A DNA stretch of 64,000 bases, from the NCBI GenBank assembly GCA_023014485.1, contig JAJOZX010008825.1:106736-170735 (forward strand), written 5' to 3'. Shown here in pieces: positions 1-10,786 of the stretch (position 1 is its first letter; every line of letters starts with the position of its first letter). The stretch comes from Bathynomus jamesi (taxonomy: Eukaryota > Arthropoda > Malacostraca > Isopoda > Cirolanidae). The notes below the pieces were generated by a model, which was not told the DNA's origin, did no database searches, and saw only the letters and a program-made list of their open reading frames with translations. The position numbers and the translations under genes were made by a program.

Positions 1-720
1 GTGTTGACCTAACAACATACAAATCACTTTTAAGTCTCCACAAAGTAGCCAACCGTGTTGTTTGTATTTAACCTTAGCTAGAAGAAGCTCAAGGTTTTCG
101 TACGTTTCCTTCAAGTGAACCGAATGAGCCACAGGAACGGATGCATACAAGTTACCGTTGTGAAGGAGGACGCCTTTTAGATTTCTTTTGGAGGAATCAA
201 TGAAAAGTCTCCACTCATTTGGGTCATAGACTGCAGCACCTAATTTAAGTATTAATTCCGAAACATTGTTGCAATATACCAGTGAATTTTCTTGAGAAAA
301 ATATTGGGTGATTTCTTTTTCTCGATTTCTATACCAGTAAAATGACGTCCCGGGAGAAAGCACGTTCTTTGCTCGAAGTCTGGATCCCAAAATCTCTGAA
401 GAATCCTTCGGGACACACAAATCTCTTACCGAATCATTAAGTTCACTTTGTGTAAACAATTGGGGTTCACCAGATGTTTCGGTTTGAAAACAATCAATAT
501 CATCGTTTCCATCGTCATCAGACACCGAATCAGATGAAGTTATATCAAGAGTATTTGGTTTAGTAGGTACAAGTATACCAGGTCCATGGGCAACAGGTCT
601 TATAGCAGACTGAAAGTTTGGATAAGAAATTCCCTTTTTATTTTTAGTATTGTAGCCTTGCACGTTACATGAACACAAATAGCAGTCATTGCTGTGATTT
701 CTAGGCTCACACCAAACCAT
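1..720 (-). CDS. Uncharacterised transposon-encoded protein, uninterrupted to the window edge
   Basis: The minus frame starts at the ATG at 720-718 and stays open for 240 codons to the edge. It contains none of the stops found in copy B (7362-8828), and it aligns with copy B codon by codon. Visible pieces are a Cys-rich start (CYLCSC), an acidic Ser/Asp stretch, and the motif LFIDSSKRNLKGVLLHNGN. From memory this resembles a widespread family of uncharacterised arthropod and cnidarian proteins that I believe to be transposon-borne. I cannot name a catalytic activity. A short exon-like Cys-rich segment upstream (about 780-960) is frame-broken. Confidence 0.7.
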   Translation of the reverse strand, partial: MVWCEPRNHSNDCYLCSCNVQGYNTKNKKGISYPNFQSAIRPVAHGPGILVPTKPNTLDITSSDSVSDDDGNDDIDCFQTETSGEPQLFTQSELNDSVRDLCVPKDSSEILGSRLRAKNVLSPGTSFYWYRNREKEITQYFSQENSLVYCNNVSELILKLGAAVYDPNEWRLFIDSSKRNLKGVLLHNGNLYASVPVAHSVHLKETYENLELLLAKVKYKQHGWLLCGDLKVICMLLGQH

Positions 721-1345
721 TGGAATTACAAAAGTAAAGAATCCTTTTTACCTTTAGTCTACAGTCTAAGTTGTTCAACACAAACACTGCAAACTTTATG
801 TGAGGCCTATTATTTGTCTTGATCCCCAAGTTTCATTCCGAAGTACGCATAGTATGCTTTCTTGACAAAGTCTGTAATATCTCGCCTTTGTTTTTTCACA
901 GTAAATTTTCCACAAATATAAAAAAATGTTTGGGCTATTTACACACCCTCTGGTTGCCATAATGATAAATAAACAAATTTCAAAAGAGAAATATAGTCAC
1001 CGCGCTCCTTTGAATAATAAAGAACTATAACCTCGCACGCATTAGAGAGACTGACTCATCTCGTGGCTTGTCAATCACTTATATACTAGCGGTGCGTTTC
1101 TCGAATGTTCTAGAAGACGCTATAACGTCACTTCTGATCTGGAAGCATTTATGGAAGTAGTTTTTGATTAAAATTTAATTGAGTCAATTTTAATGAAAAT
1201 TACTTACATATGTAATATGAATTTTGTGAAAAACCTGTACGTGATGGCGAAAAATGAATATTATTTTCGGAATCAGCGTGCAAAAATTACTATATAAATG
1301 ATAAAATATTTCGGACAACAAAACCATCGCAGGCCTGTGTATAAA
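1..1345 (-). mobile_element. Unclassified DNA transposon, copy A (runs off the left edge)
   Basis: This is the 5' part of the element that recurs inverted at 6732-9105. Its right end, near 1330-1345, carries the terminal word ACACAGGCCTGCGATGG on the minus strand, followed by subterminal sequence shared with copy B. Between terminus and gene (about 960-1330) lies the same promoter-proximal non-coding DNA as in 6740-7120. The other end is outside the window. I do not recognise the superfamily. Confidence 0.75.
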
Positions 1346-1359
1346 TAATTAAAGCGATT

Positions 1360-1790
1360 TTTATTAACGTAAGCCAATTGCAGGAGGTTTGGACAAGCTT
1401 CTCAAGAAAATCGATAAAAGATATCAAAAGAATACCAGGTAACGGTATTAAATTTGGCCACCAAACAGTCCTGATTTAAATCCTGTTGATTACGGCGTTT
1501 GGGAAAATTTGTCAGAGAATTTATCGGGTTCAGGTAAGAAATGTCGCTCATTTAGGACAGCTTCTTCTGGAAAAATGGGATGAGCTACCACAAGAACAAA
1601 TCAATAAAGCCATAGATGAGTTCCGTCCTAGACTGAAGAAGGTTGTAGAAGTTCGTGGTAAACATATCGAGCAGTTTTCTTAACATCAAGGTAGCGCCAT
1701 ATGTGAGTACTTTGTAACTTTTTATCTGGACATACAATGCAGTAGTGTAAATGGAGAATTTCCCGTGGCATAAAGAAATGTTCAATAAAT
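1360..1790 (+). pseudogene. Tc1/mariner transposase C-terminal remnant
   Basis: Around 1455-1500 the sequence reads as the catalytic signature WPPNSPDLNPVDYGVW, with a frame change afterwards. The open stretch 1486-1683 then gives a typical C-terminus (LPQEQINKAIDEFRPRL... GKHIEQF). In this superfamily that segment follows the third acidic residue of the DDE/D domain. The N-terminal DNA-binding part and the first two catalytic acids are absent, so the copy is dead. It directly abuts the end of copy A at 1345. Confidence 0.8.
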
Positions 1791-1935
1791 CGTAATTTTC
1801 ATGTTTTCTTTGAAATTCGCTCACCGTATCGGAAATTTACTTAGTTGTGGGGTGTGAAAAAAGTATTGAAATCTGATCATAACTTTGGATTTTACAGCCG
1901 AAGTTCGAGGTCTCCCTTTTTTTTTTGCCGACCCG

Positions 1936-1977
<42 letters not shown>

Positions 1978-2243
1978 GGAGCGCTTCAGATTCTGTTACC
2001 ACCAAAACTGGTTCAGGAATTTAGCGTAAACAGATAATTCGTTCCTTTTGTGACCATAGATCATTGTATCATCTCGGTAAAAATTTGTTCTTGAACCTTT
2101 AAAGGACATATTTAAAATATGTTTTTAGCAGAAGCTTTTACTATTATGGCATATTGTTAATATTATTATTAGTATTATTTGTATATAAAATTATTTACAT
2201 TGGGTTAGCTTTTTACTGGATTATCATAAAACTTGGTAGGTTT
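1791..2243. other. Non-coding stretch with a (CA)n microsatellite
   Basis: No coding signal. A (CA)n run occupies about 1939-1971. The sequence after it (about 1980-2100) resembles 9470-9640, so it is probably a dispersed repeat. Confidence 0.5.
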
Positions 2244-2259
2244 TATATATATATGTGTG

Positions 2260-2300
<41 letters not shown>
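2244..2300. repeat. (TA)n microsatellite bordering PLE-1
   Basis: Alternating TA array ending about 10 bp before the word CACTAAAATCACAGAATAACACG. That word also flanks (TA)n at 15715-15745 and 46810-46840, which marks it as a PLE terminus. Confidence 0.9.
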
Positions 2301-2304
<4 letters not shown>

Positions 2305-4721
2305 GCACTAAAATCACAGAATAACACGTGCGTGATCTTATTAATAAGCAAACAACCACAGGGAAAAGGAAACACGAATTCCGAGCGCTTTCGTGATATA
2401 TTCACATTATCAAGGAGAAACAGAAAATAGACGGAGATTACAAAGTAAATGAGTTAAATAAACAAGCAAAAAATTCACAATCGGCACCTCAAATTAAAGG
2501 CCATAAAGCCCTCTAAAGATTTTTTCAATTGATAACATAATCTGTAGGCTGCTAAATTACTAAATATAAAAGAACTATATAGATGAAATTAGACAAAAAA
2601 ACCAATACAGAGAACAAAAATTATTATAATGGTTATTAACACTAATATTTAATTAAAGCAGGCAATTAAATGGCAAGAATTTAATGAAAACAAATAGATA
2701 ACATAGATAACAAATAGATAACATAATCTGTAGGCTGCTAAATTACTAAATATAAAAGAACTATATAGATGAAATTTAGACAAAAAACCAGTACAGAGAA
2801 CAAAAATTATTATAATGGTTATTAACACTAATATTTAATTAAAGCAGGAAATTAAGTGGCAAGAATTTAATGAAAACAAAGGGAATGGTGCCATCGTCTT
2901 ACAGAATATTACAAAATTTCTACAAACAGTCTGGAAAAATTGTTGTCCCAAAAGCAAACCAGTTGAAAAGTCCAATAAACCACCCAGCAACCAAAGATTA
3001 TACACGAAAGAAATATTACAATTAAAATAGACACATAAGAATGTTAACAGTTCTTAAAATAATATTTATTTATTTAACCATTGCAAGCCGTTAAGGGGGA
3101 AGAATGCGGTCAAGAAAACAATAGGCCCTTCGCCACCTTTCTAACAATGCACGAGTCTAATTTATACATCCCAGGGCTAATATTAAGGACCAAGTCCGCA
3201 TTATTCTTGATCACACTTGATTCCAGTATATTTCTGCTAACAATAGATTAAGTACAATATTTACAGAAAACCCACTAATAATTGTTCCTATATACATTAT
3301 TATTCTGATCACCACATTAATGTAAAACGATCCGTTCTTTCTACTTTGTTCCTAAGAGGCCTACGAATTTGTAGCCCAGAGTTCATTGACGACGAAATTA
3401 GTAAAATATACAAAATTGCTTTTGATTTAAAATACCCAAGGAACTGCATAGACAAGTCCTTAAAAATGGCAAAGAAAACCTTGTACGAAGTAAAGGATAA
3501 GATTCCTTATAACACAAAAAATGTTTTAGTGTTACCATTCAGAGAAAATTTCCTTGATCTGCCGAATCTGCTGAGGACTTTTAACGTAAATATTGCGTTC
3601 AAAAATTTAGATGTAATTAAGAATTCATTGATTAAGAACTCCCCTTTAAGTGAACAGGGTTGTGTATATAAAATCCCTTGCACAATATGTAATAAATTTT
3701 ACATTGGCCAAACTGGTAAGACCCTTGAGTTACGTATTAAACAGCATCAATACAGTATAAGAAGTGGCCAGGAATCTAACGCCATTTTCATTCACGTAAG
3801 AGATACTAATCATCCCATTGATTGGAAAAATGCTTCCAAATTAAGGTTTAGTAAATCTATTGTTAGCAGAAATATACTGGAATCAAGTGTGATCAAGAAT
3901 AATGCGGACTTGGTCCTTAATATTAGCCCTGGGCTGTATAAATTAGACTCGTGCATTGTTAGAAAGGTGGCGAAGGGCCTATTGTTTTCTTGACCGCATT
4001 CTTCCCCCTTAACGGCTTGCCCTGGTTAAATAAATAAATATTATTTTAAGAACTGTTAACATTTTTATGTGTCTATTTTAATTGTAATATTTCTTTCGTG
4101 TATAATTAATCATTGGTTGCTGGGTGGTTTATTGGACTTTTCAACTGGTTTGCTTTTGGGACAACAATTTTTCCAGACTATTTGTAGAAATTTTGTAATA
4201 TTCTGTAAGACGATGGCACCATTCCCTTTGTTTTCATTAAATTCTTGCCACTTAATTTCCTGCTTTAATTAAATATTAGTGTTAATAACCATTATAATAA
4301 TTTTTGTTCTCTGTACTGGTTTTTTGTCTAATTTCATCTATATAGTTCTTTTATATTTAGTAATTTAGCAGCCTACAGATTATGTTATCTATTTGTTAGC
4401 TATGTTATCTATTTGTTTTCATTAAATTCTTGCCATTTAATTGCCTGCTTTAATTAAATATTAGTGTTAATAACCATTATAATAATTTTTGTTCTCTGTA
4501 TTGTTTTTTTTGTCTAATTTCATCTATATAGTTCTTTTATATTTAGTAATTTAGCAGCCTACAGATTACGTTATCAATTGAAAAAACCTTTAGAGGGCTT
4601 TATGGCCTTTAATTTGAGGTGCCGATTGTGAATTTTTTGCTTGTTTATTTAACTCATTTACTTTGTAATCTCCGTCTATTTTCTGTTTCTCCTTGATAAT
4701 GTGAATATATCACGAAAGCGC
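2301..4721 (+). mobile_element. Penelope-like element 1 with about 865-bp inverted arms
   Basis: Arms 2385-3249 and 3854-4721 are reverse complements with few differences, around a 605-bp unique centre. The right arm and centre carry the 3' end of a PLE frame (3346-3993). The left arm is a second, inverted copy of the 3' end. Each arm contains an internal direct duplication of about 165 bp, starting at the word ATAATCTGTAGGCTGC (about 2535 and 2723). Inverted or partly tandem organisation is known for Penelope-like elements. Confidence 0.8.
3346..3993 (+). CDS. PLE reverse transcriptase C-terminus plus GIY-YIG endonuclease
   Basis: A 215-aa open frame. Residues about 1-100 look like the RT thumb/linker of Penelope-like elements. 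Residues about 105-190 are a GIY-YIG nuclease: VYKIPCTICNKFYIGQTGKT, a conserved Arg in ELRIKQH, and a later SRNILE helix whose Glu is the expected metal ligand. The nuclease nicks target DNA for target-primed reverse transcription. The RT palm is missing, so the element is 5'-truncated. The last ~45 codons lie inside the inverted arm, and the stop falls in CTTGACCGC at about 3991. The ATG is probably only the first Met in a truncated frame. Confidence 0.8.
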   Translation: MFLRGLRICSPEFIDDEISKIYKIAFDLKYPRNCIDKSLKMAKKTLYEVKDKIPYNTKNVLVLPFRENFLDLPNLLRTFNVNIAFKNLDVIKNSLIKNSPLSEQGCVYKIPCTICNKFYIGQTGKTLELRIKQHQYSIRSGQESNAIFIHVRDTNHPIDWKNASKLRFSKSIVSRNILESSVIKNNADLVLNISPGLYKLDSCIVRKVAKGLLFS

Positions 4722-5175
4722 TTTTGTGAAAAAGCAATTGTTGAGTGTGGTGAGGAAATTTTATTTTCACACTGATTTTAAGGTTGCTTTTGTAAATAAT
4801 AATACCCTTGGATGTTTTTTCCGATGTTAGGACAAAATCCCCCCTGCGATGAGCTGTTCTGTTGTTTATTTGTTTACCTGCCCTGGGTGTTCCCAGGGGA
4901 ACTACGTTGGAAGCACAGTTCGTTCTTTGCAGGCGAGATTTTGCTCCCATATGGGTATTAGCCATAGGACAGGGAAAGTTTTATCGAAAAAGGAACAGTC
5001 TGCCATTAGAAATCATTCTGTCAAGTGTAAGGTTGACATTTCCGTTAATAACTTTAAAATTCTTAAATCATTAAAATGCCCATCCTCTCTCCGTATTTAC
5101 GAATCTTTGTGCATTAAATTTCTGAACTCCAGTTTAAATATTGATTCTAGCTGTTACCCCCTTTATATCAATTAG
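4722..5175 (+). pseudogene. PLE GIY-YIG endonuclease frame, second lineage
   Basis: The RT tail reads KFYFHTDFKVAFVNNNTLG and is interrupted by a stop near 4833. From the ATG at 4849 the frame is open for 108 codons. It shows VVYLFTCPGC, GNYVGSTVRSLQARFCSH, HMGISHRTGK and a C-terminal SLRIYESL helix with the expected Glu. The order matches PLE-3 at 37303-38199 almost motif for motif, and differs from PLE-1 in an insert after the GIY block. Upstream RT domains are absent. Confidence 0.8.
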
Positions 5176-5640
5176 AATACCTACAAACTAAAACTTTTTT
5201 TTTTTTTATTTCCCTTGTGACCCTGCCTCTTTTTCCCCAGTTTTTTGTGGCTGTCAAGTGAGCATGGTATGTTTGGTGCACTTTTGTGTTTTTTCGTTTA
5301 ACTTTTTATTACTAAAGTTTTTTAACTATTTTATATTTGAATGTTTTTAGTTTTTAAGTTTTATTTTTATCATTCGTATATTTTTGTCATTTATATAATT
5401 TTTACTTTTGATTTGTTTTGGCTTATGCCTGTTTTATGCTCTGTAATTTTAATTTTTATTCTTGAACAGTTTTAATTTTGTACTTTAAATTAGTTTTAGT
5501 TTTTGACATTCTATATTATTGTCATGCATTAATTTTAGCTTTTATTTATTAGGCCTTGAAAATGGGTAGAGTTGCCCGAAACGTCGGCTGCAGCCAAATA
5601 TAATGACTTGTTTGATCTACGTCTTCGTTTTTATCCTAAA
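4722..5640 (+). mobile_element. Penelope-like element 2, 3' fragment
   Basis: A different PLE lineage joined directly to the arm of PLE-1 at about 4721. It carries a broken RT-tail plus GIY-YIG frame (4722-5175) and about 460 bp of T-rich 3' non-coding DNA. It ends near 5560-5600 with CTTGAAAATGGG...CCCGAAACG, a small stem flanked by invariant-looking bases, also seen as CTGAAGATGAGC...GCTCGAAACG in PLE-3. Confidence 0.75.
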
Positions 5641-5702
5641 TGTAAAACTACGTCTCCTTAGGAGGGATCCTATTTCGTATATATATATATATATATATAT
5701 AT

Positions 5703-6085
5703 CACCTTGGTGACAGATCGAGCATGAAGGCGCTGTAAGTTCGAAGAAATTTTAAAACAAAGAATTTCACCATAAATATCGTTTGACTAAAGTCGAGTTC
5801 AAGACGGCGCAGCAGTAGAAATTCTCCCCATTTTCGCTTGCAGCAAAAATAATTAAAAAAGATTGATTTTTGGGGGATTCAACTTTAAGTATCTTTCAAC
5901 TCGATGTAATCTTAGTGACAGATGAAGCAGGTAAGCGCTGAGGAAATAAATTCGAGGAAATGTTTTAAAAAAGGAATTTCACCACAAATATCGTTTAAGA
6001 AAAGTAGAGTTCAAGATACGGAGCAGAAGTTCTTATCATTTTCGCTTGCAGCAAAAATAGTTTAAAAGATTGACAAAATTTTTAT
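5703..6085 (+). repeat. Two diverged direct repeats of about 160 bp
   Basis: Unit 1 (about 5710-5865) and unit 2 (about 5912-6075) share GTGACAGAT, the word AGAATTTCACCA-AAATATCGTTT, GAGTTCAAGA and TTTTCGCTTGCAGCAAAAATA in the same order, 202 bp apart. No coding signal. They sit between a (TA)n array (5679-5702) and a mariner remnant. Confidence 0.75.
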
Positions 6086-6089
6086 TCCG

Positions 6090-6412
6090 TAATTTGGATG
6101 CACGATAGAGCTCTGCCTCATTATGGACGAAACGTCAGACAATTCTTGGACGAAACATGTGATATGTGGATTGGAAGAAGAGGAACTGTTGAATGGCCAC
6201 CAAAGTCTCCAGCGCTATGGGGTCTCTTGAAAGATAAAGTGTTCCATTCAAAACCTAGAAGTTTAAAGCATCTCGAAGACAGAATAAAAGATGAATTCCA
6301 GGCTTTGGTAAATAATCAAGAACTTTGCAAGAAAATATGTCATTGTGTTTATAAACGCTGTCAAGCTCGGATCCGAGCGGTTTTGGATTTAAGCATGCTG
6401 AAACTTTCCTGA
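6090..6412 (+). pseudogene. Mariner-type transposase C-terminal remnant
   Basis: The frame reads HDRALPHYGRNVRQFLDE, MWIGRRGTVEWPPKSP and LLKDKVFHSKP, ending at the stop at 6410-6412. This is the segment from the second catalytic Asp to the C-terminus in the mariner group that uses the W-I-G-R signature (compare 28811-29488 and 40025-40760). About ten residues after KSP, where the third Asp should be, are deleted. The N-terminal half is missing. Confidence 0.8.
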
Positions 6413-6731
6413 TACGTGTTATCTAGCTTGCAAAGATGATTAAAGGTCTTCTAAAAAAATCATAGCAGTTATAGGATTTATTTGGGGGGGGGGGGGCAAC
6501 GGTTTTGATCTAATAGATTTTTCTTCAGATATTCATGACAACCCTCAAATTAAGTTTTTTTTTACCCTGAATAAGCGAAAGTTGGTCACGTGGAAAATAA
6601 CTAACTAACCTAAAACGACAACTAATCGAGTGTAACCTAACCCAGAGATGAGAGACTCACTCTAACTGGTCCGATGGATGAAATAGGCGGATCACTGAAC
6701 TCGGGTGGCTCAGAAACGTTATATCAGCTGA
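6413..6731. other. Non-coding spacer
   Basis: No gene seen. A G homopolymer lies at about 6483-6497. Confidence 0.5.
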
Positions 6732-7140
6732 TAACACAGTCCTGTGATGGTTTTGTTGTCCAAAATATTTTATAACTTGTATAGTAATTTTTGCACGCTG
6801 ATTCCGAAAACAATATTCGTTTTTCGCCATCACGTACGGATTTTTCACAAAATGCCATATTTCATATTACATATGTAAGTATTTTTATTAAAATTGACTC
6901 AATTAAATTTTGATTAAAAACTGCTGTCTATAAATGCTTCCAGATCAGAAGTGACGTTATAGCGTCTTCTAGAACATTCGAGAAACGCACCGCTAGTATA
7001 TAAGTGATTGACAAGCCACGAGGCAAGTCCGTTTCTCTAATGCGTGCGAGGTTATAGTTCTTTATTATTCAAAGGTGCGCGGTGACTAAATTTGTCTTTT
7101 GAAATTTGTTTATTTATCGTTATGGCAACCACAGGGTGTG

Positions 7141-7331
7141 TAAATAGCTCAAACATTTTGTTATATTTGTGGAAAATTTACTATGAAAAAACAAAGGCGA
7201 GATATTACAGACTTCGTCAAGAAAGCATACTATGCGTACTTCGGAATGAAACTTGGGGATCAAGACAAATCATGGGCTCCACATAAAGTTTGCAGTGTTT
7301 GTGTTGAACAACTTAGATTGTGGAGTAAAGG
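7141..7331 (+). pseudogene. Cys-rich N-terminal segment of the copy B transposon protein
   Basis: In one frame it reads CYICGKFTMKKQRRDITDF, then KSWAPHKVCSVCVEQL: two CxxC pairs about 50 residues apart, resembling a zinc-binding N-terminal domain. The ATG at 7122 (ATGGCAACC) is out of frame with this block in both copies. Either the copies share a frameshift or the block is a separate exon. The domain would most likely bind DNA ends. Confidence 0.5.
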
Positions 7332-7361
7332 TAAAAAAGATTCTTTACTTTTGTGATTCCA

Positions 7362-8828
7362 ATGGTCTAGCGTGAGCCTAGAAATCACAGCAATGACTGC
7401 TATTTTTGTTCATGTAACGTGCAAGGCTACAATACTAAAAATTAAAAGGAAATTTCTTATCCAAACTTTCAGTCTGCTATAAGACCTGTTGCTCATGGAC
7501 CTGGTATACCTGTACCTACTAAACCAAATACTCTTGATATAACTTCATCTGATTCGGTGTCTGATGATGATGTAAACGATGATATTGATTGTTTTTAAAC
7601 CGAAACATCTGGTGAACCCCAATTTTTAACAGAAAGTGAATTTAATGATTTGGTAAGAGATTTGTGTCTCCCGAAGGATTCTTCAGAGATTTTGAGATCC
7701 ACACTTCGAGCAAAGAACTTGCTTTCTTCTGGGACGTCATTTTACTGGTACAGAAATCGAGAAAAAGAATTCATCCAATATTTTTCTCAAGAAAATTCAC
7801 TGGTATATTGCAACAATGTTTCGGAACTAATACTTAAGCTAGGTGCTGCAGTCTATGACCCAAATGAGTGGAGACTTTTCATTGATTCCTCCAAAAGAAG
7901 TCTAAAAGGCGTCCTCCTTCACAACGGTAACTTGTATGCATCCTTTATTGTGGCTTATTCGGTTCACTTGAAGGAAACGTACGAAAATCTTGAGCTCCTT
8001 CTAGCTAAGGTTAAATACAAACAACACGGTTGGCTACTTTGTGGAGACTTAAAAGTGATTTGTATGTTGTTAGGTCAACACCCAGGTTATACGAAGTTTC
8101 CATTTTTTTTGTGTGAACGGGATAGCCGAGCAAGAACTCGGCTCTGCATAAAAAAGGAATGGCCACACAGCGTCAACCTGACACCTGGTTCTAAAAACAT
8201 TCAACATGAAAGTTTGGTTGACACGAAGAAATTCTTTTTACCTCCGCTTCACATAAAATTGGGCTTGATGAAGCAATTTGTTAAGGCCTTGGACGAAGAT
8301 GGAGATTGTTTTAAGTATCTGTGTGGTAAATTCCCAACTCTTTCGGAAGCAAAATTGAAAGAAGGAATTTTCGTTGGTCCCCAGATTAGAAAAGTGACTT
8401 TGGATGAACACTTTGAAAGAACAATGAACAATCTCGAAAAAGAAGCGTGGATTGCTTTTAAGGATGTTATCAGCAAATTTTTGGGGAACAACAAGGACAC
8501 AAATAACCAAAACATTGTGAACAACATGCTAAATAAGTTCAAAGAGTTTGGTTGTAATATGAGTTTAAAATTACATTTCTTACATTCACACTTGGATTAC
8601 TTCCATGAGACTCTCGGAGCACTCAGCGAAGAATAAGGAAAACGGTTTCACCAAGACATCAAAGAAATGGAGAAGAGATATCAGGGAAGGTGGGAGATCA
8701 GCATGATGGCTGTTTTCTGCTGAATGTTGAAACGGGATATTCCAGAATTATTACATAAAAGAAAAGGAACAGCGCGTACATTCGAGACTAAAAGGCATAG
8801 ATCTCACAAGAAAACTAAGGACAAATAA
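7362..8828 (+). pseudogene. Uncharacterised transposon protein, nearly full length, with early stops
   Basis: Alignment to copy A places the start at the ATG at 7362, but TAG (7368) and TAA codons interrupt the first 60 codons. From 7650 the frame is open for 328 codons. It shows RLFIDSSKRSLKGVLLHNGN (about residue 77), CGDLKVICMLLGQHPGYTKF, a PPLHIKLGLMK block and CNMSLKLHFLHSHLDYF near the end. The TAA at 8634 and a TGA at about 8721 interrupt a C-terminus that stays similar to the family through FHQDIKEMEKRYQGRW, ending at 8828. In the relatives I remember these two codons are Gln and Trp. Function unknown; transposase-like from context. Confidence 0.65.
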
Positions 8829-9105
8829 AGATGAATATGTAATTGACGTTAATAGTCTTCTTTCTTTTTAAAGTTGTTTGCATTTGTAATTAGTATAACA
8901 AAGCGAAATAGGTACCTAATGTTAATTGAAATAAATAATATTTTTTTATGTTGTTGTTTTTTCCCTTCCAGTTCTCAGAAAATCCTTACATGATAGAAAA
9001 AATGGACACCTTATTCGAAATCAGCGTAGTTGAATTACATAAAATCGGTTATTAGTAAGAAAACAACTCTTACAAAGTTCTCATTCGCAGGCCTGTGTTA
9101 TCAAC

Positions 9106-9652
9106 TTGAACCTATGATTAGCAAGATTTTTCTGGAATATTCACCGTAAATCCAATTTCTCAGCTAAAATGCTAAAAGATGGCACGAACCATAAAATTAG
9201 CTAGTACTAACATACTAAAATTTCATGGTTCTATGTACTGTATTTGCCGAGATATGAAGGATTTAAAAGGTTTTCCTTTGTTTTTGCCAACCTGATATTT
9301 ATATATATGGTTTGGTTAGGTTAGATTAAAGCAAAATTATGTTAACGCCAGGTTAAGTTAAGCCCTACATTACACAAACTTTGCTGAGTAATTTACTTTT
9401 ATTTTTACTTTTATAATAATAATAATAATAATAATCATATGACAGTATTAATAGCAAAATTTCTACCAAGTTTCATGGGGATCCGATGAAAAATGCTGTA
9501 GCTTTTTGGCGGACAAGTTTTTACTGAGTTGATAGAATGACCTGCGGTCACAAAAGAAACAAATCAGCTGTTTACTCAAAATTTCTGAACCGGGTGTGAT
9601 GGTAACATTTCAACCAACTTTCATGAAACTCCAATGAAAAACGAATTTAATG

Positions 9653-9685
<33 letters not shown>

Positions 9686-9828
9686 TATATATATATATAT
9701 ATATATATACACAACCGCACAGCTGTAAGCAGCACTGGAGTTAGGCTGAGTTACACTAATCTTCCATAGGTTAGGTAAAGTTAGAATTGGTTAAGTTTGG
9801 TTAGGATATATATATATATATATATATA

Positions 9829-9860
<32 letters not shown>
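9106..9860. repeat. Non-coding repeats with (TAA)n, (CA)n, (TA)n and (GT)n arrays
   Basis: No coding signal. (TAA)n at about 9414-9437; (CA)n-(TA)n at 9657-9709; (TA)n-(GT)n at about 9806-9862. GGTTAGGTTAG-like words near 9310-9360 and 9770-9800 resemble the arthropod TTAGG telomere unit, but they are scattered, not a telomeric array. Confidence 0.6.
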
Positions 9861-9862
<2 letters not shown>

Positions 9863-9934
9863 TCGGCCTGCGGTGAAGAGGGCAGTAGGTAACCACTTTT
9901 CTATTCAACCCTTATTAATTTCATGGACCTAGCT

Positions 9935-10600
9935 AATATTCATGAAAATGGACCTGCCCACAAGCAGAACACCAATAATAAAGCACCTTCTAAAGTTTGA
10001 AATGAAAAAGAAAAGGTTAGATTGGTCTAAAAAGTACAAAACCATGACAAAAGAAGAGTGGCGCAGGGTAATCTTTTCAGATGAGTCATTTCTTTGTGCG
10101 AGGACAGTGAAATCTGCACAGTGCACGTGCGTCGGTCGGTGGGTGAACCATTGATAGAGTGTTATGTGGATCAATGTGTAAAATATCCTTAAAAGATGAT
10201 GTTCTTGGGCTCCTTCAGCTATTATGGCATCGGCTCACTACATTCTGTTGAAGGAATAATGAGATCTCCTCAATATATTGAAAGAAATTTGATTCACAAG
10301 TTGACTAATAGGTTTCCGAATGGAGATGGTGTTTTCCAGCAAGACGTAACGCCATGTCACTCTTCAAAAGTTGTGACCAGGTTTTTCAAAGAAGTGTTAG
10401 ATTAGCCGGGAAACTCTTCTGAATTAAACCCAACTGAGAATCTGTGGGCTATTGTGAAATCAAAACTTAGATGAAGGATTGTACGACAATGACAAAGCTG
10501 ATGTAGGCAATAATTGCAGTGTGGTACAGAGATGAACAGATTGCAACAGACTGTGCTCACTTAGTAGACTCAATACCAAACTGTGTTCAGCAAGAAATAA
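9935..10600 (+). pseudogene. Tc1-like transposase remnant
   Basis: Two open stretches give WRRVIFSDESFLC (first catalytic Asp), then in another frame GSFSYYGIGSLHSVEGIMRSPQYI, VFQQDVTPCHSSK (second Asp) and, past a stop, a broken PGNSSELNPTENLW box carrying the third acid as Glu, as in Tc1 rather than mariner. Frameshifts and stops (for example TAG near 10402) inactivate it. The N-terminal paired-like DNA-binding domain is not seen. Terminal repeats were not found because microsatellites surround it. Confidence 0.8.
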
Positions 10601-10786
10601 AAAGTGGTGGTGGTCATATCGCGTACTACAATTAAAAATGTCATTGTTGAGATGTTAATAAAAATTAAATATATTCATATCTTTTATCCCGTTTTTCTTG
10701 TTGATGCAATTAATATGTATGAGAACGTATTTGCAAGCGGGGTATTATTTCTAAAACTGAAAAAAACACTAATATATATATATACC

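Larger units (their letters stand above)
6732..9105 (+). mobile_element. Unclassified DNA transposon, copy B (about 2.37 kb)
   Basis: The left end reads TGATAACACAGTCCTG and the right end CAGGCCTGTGTTATCA, a 16-bp imperfect terminal inverted repeat. Subterminal similarity continues inward (ACGCTGATTYCGAA near each end). The element carries a Cys-rich N-terminal segment (7141-7331) and the main frame (7362-8828). No convincing direct target duplication is visible. The copy is inverted relative to copy A at 1-1345. Superfamily not recognised. Confidence 0.7.

Noticed and set aside
2385..4721. PLE and LINE palindromes as mere assembly hairpin artefacts
   Set aside because: Arms differ at scattered sites and have different outer flanks and sizeable spacers. 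I keep this as a caveat only for the 32.1-33.9 kb palindrome.
9310..9360. Telomeric or subtelomeric DNA from TTAGG/CCTAA words
   Set aside because: Only two to four irregular units at each of several places (9.3, 13.57, 34.9, 57.4 kb); no array.
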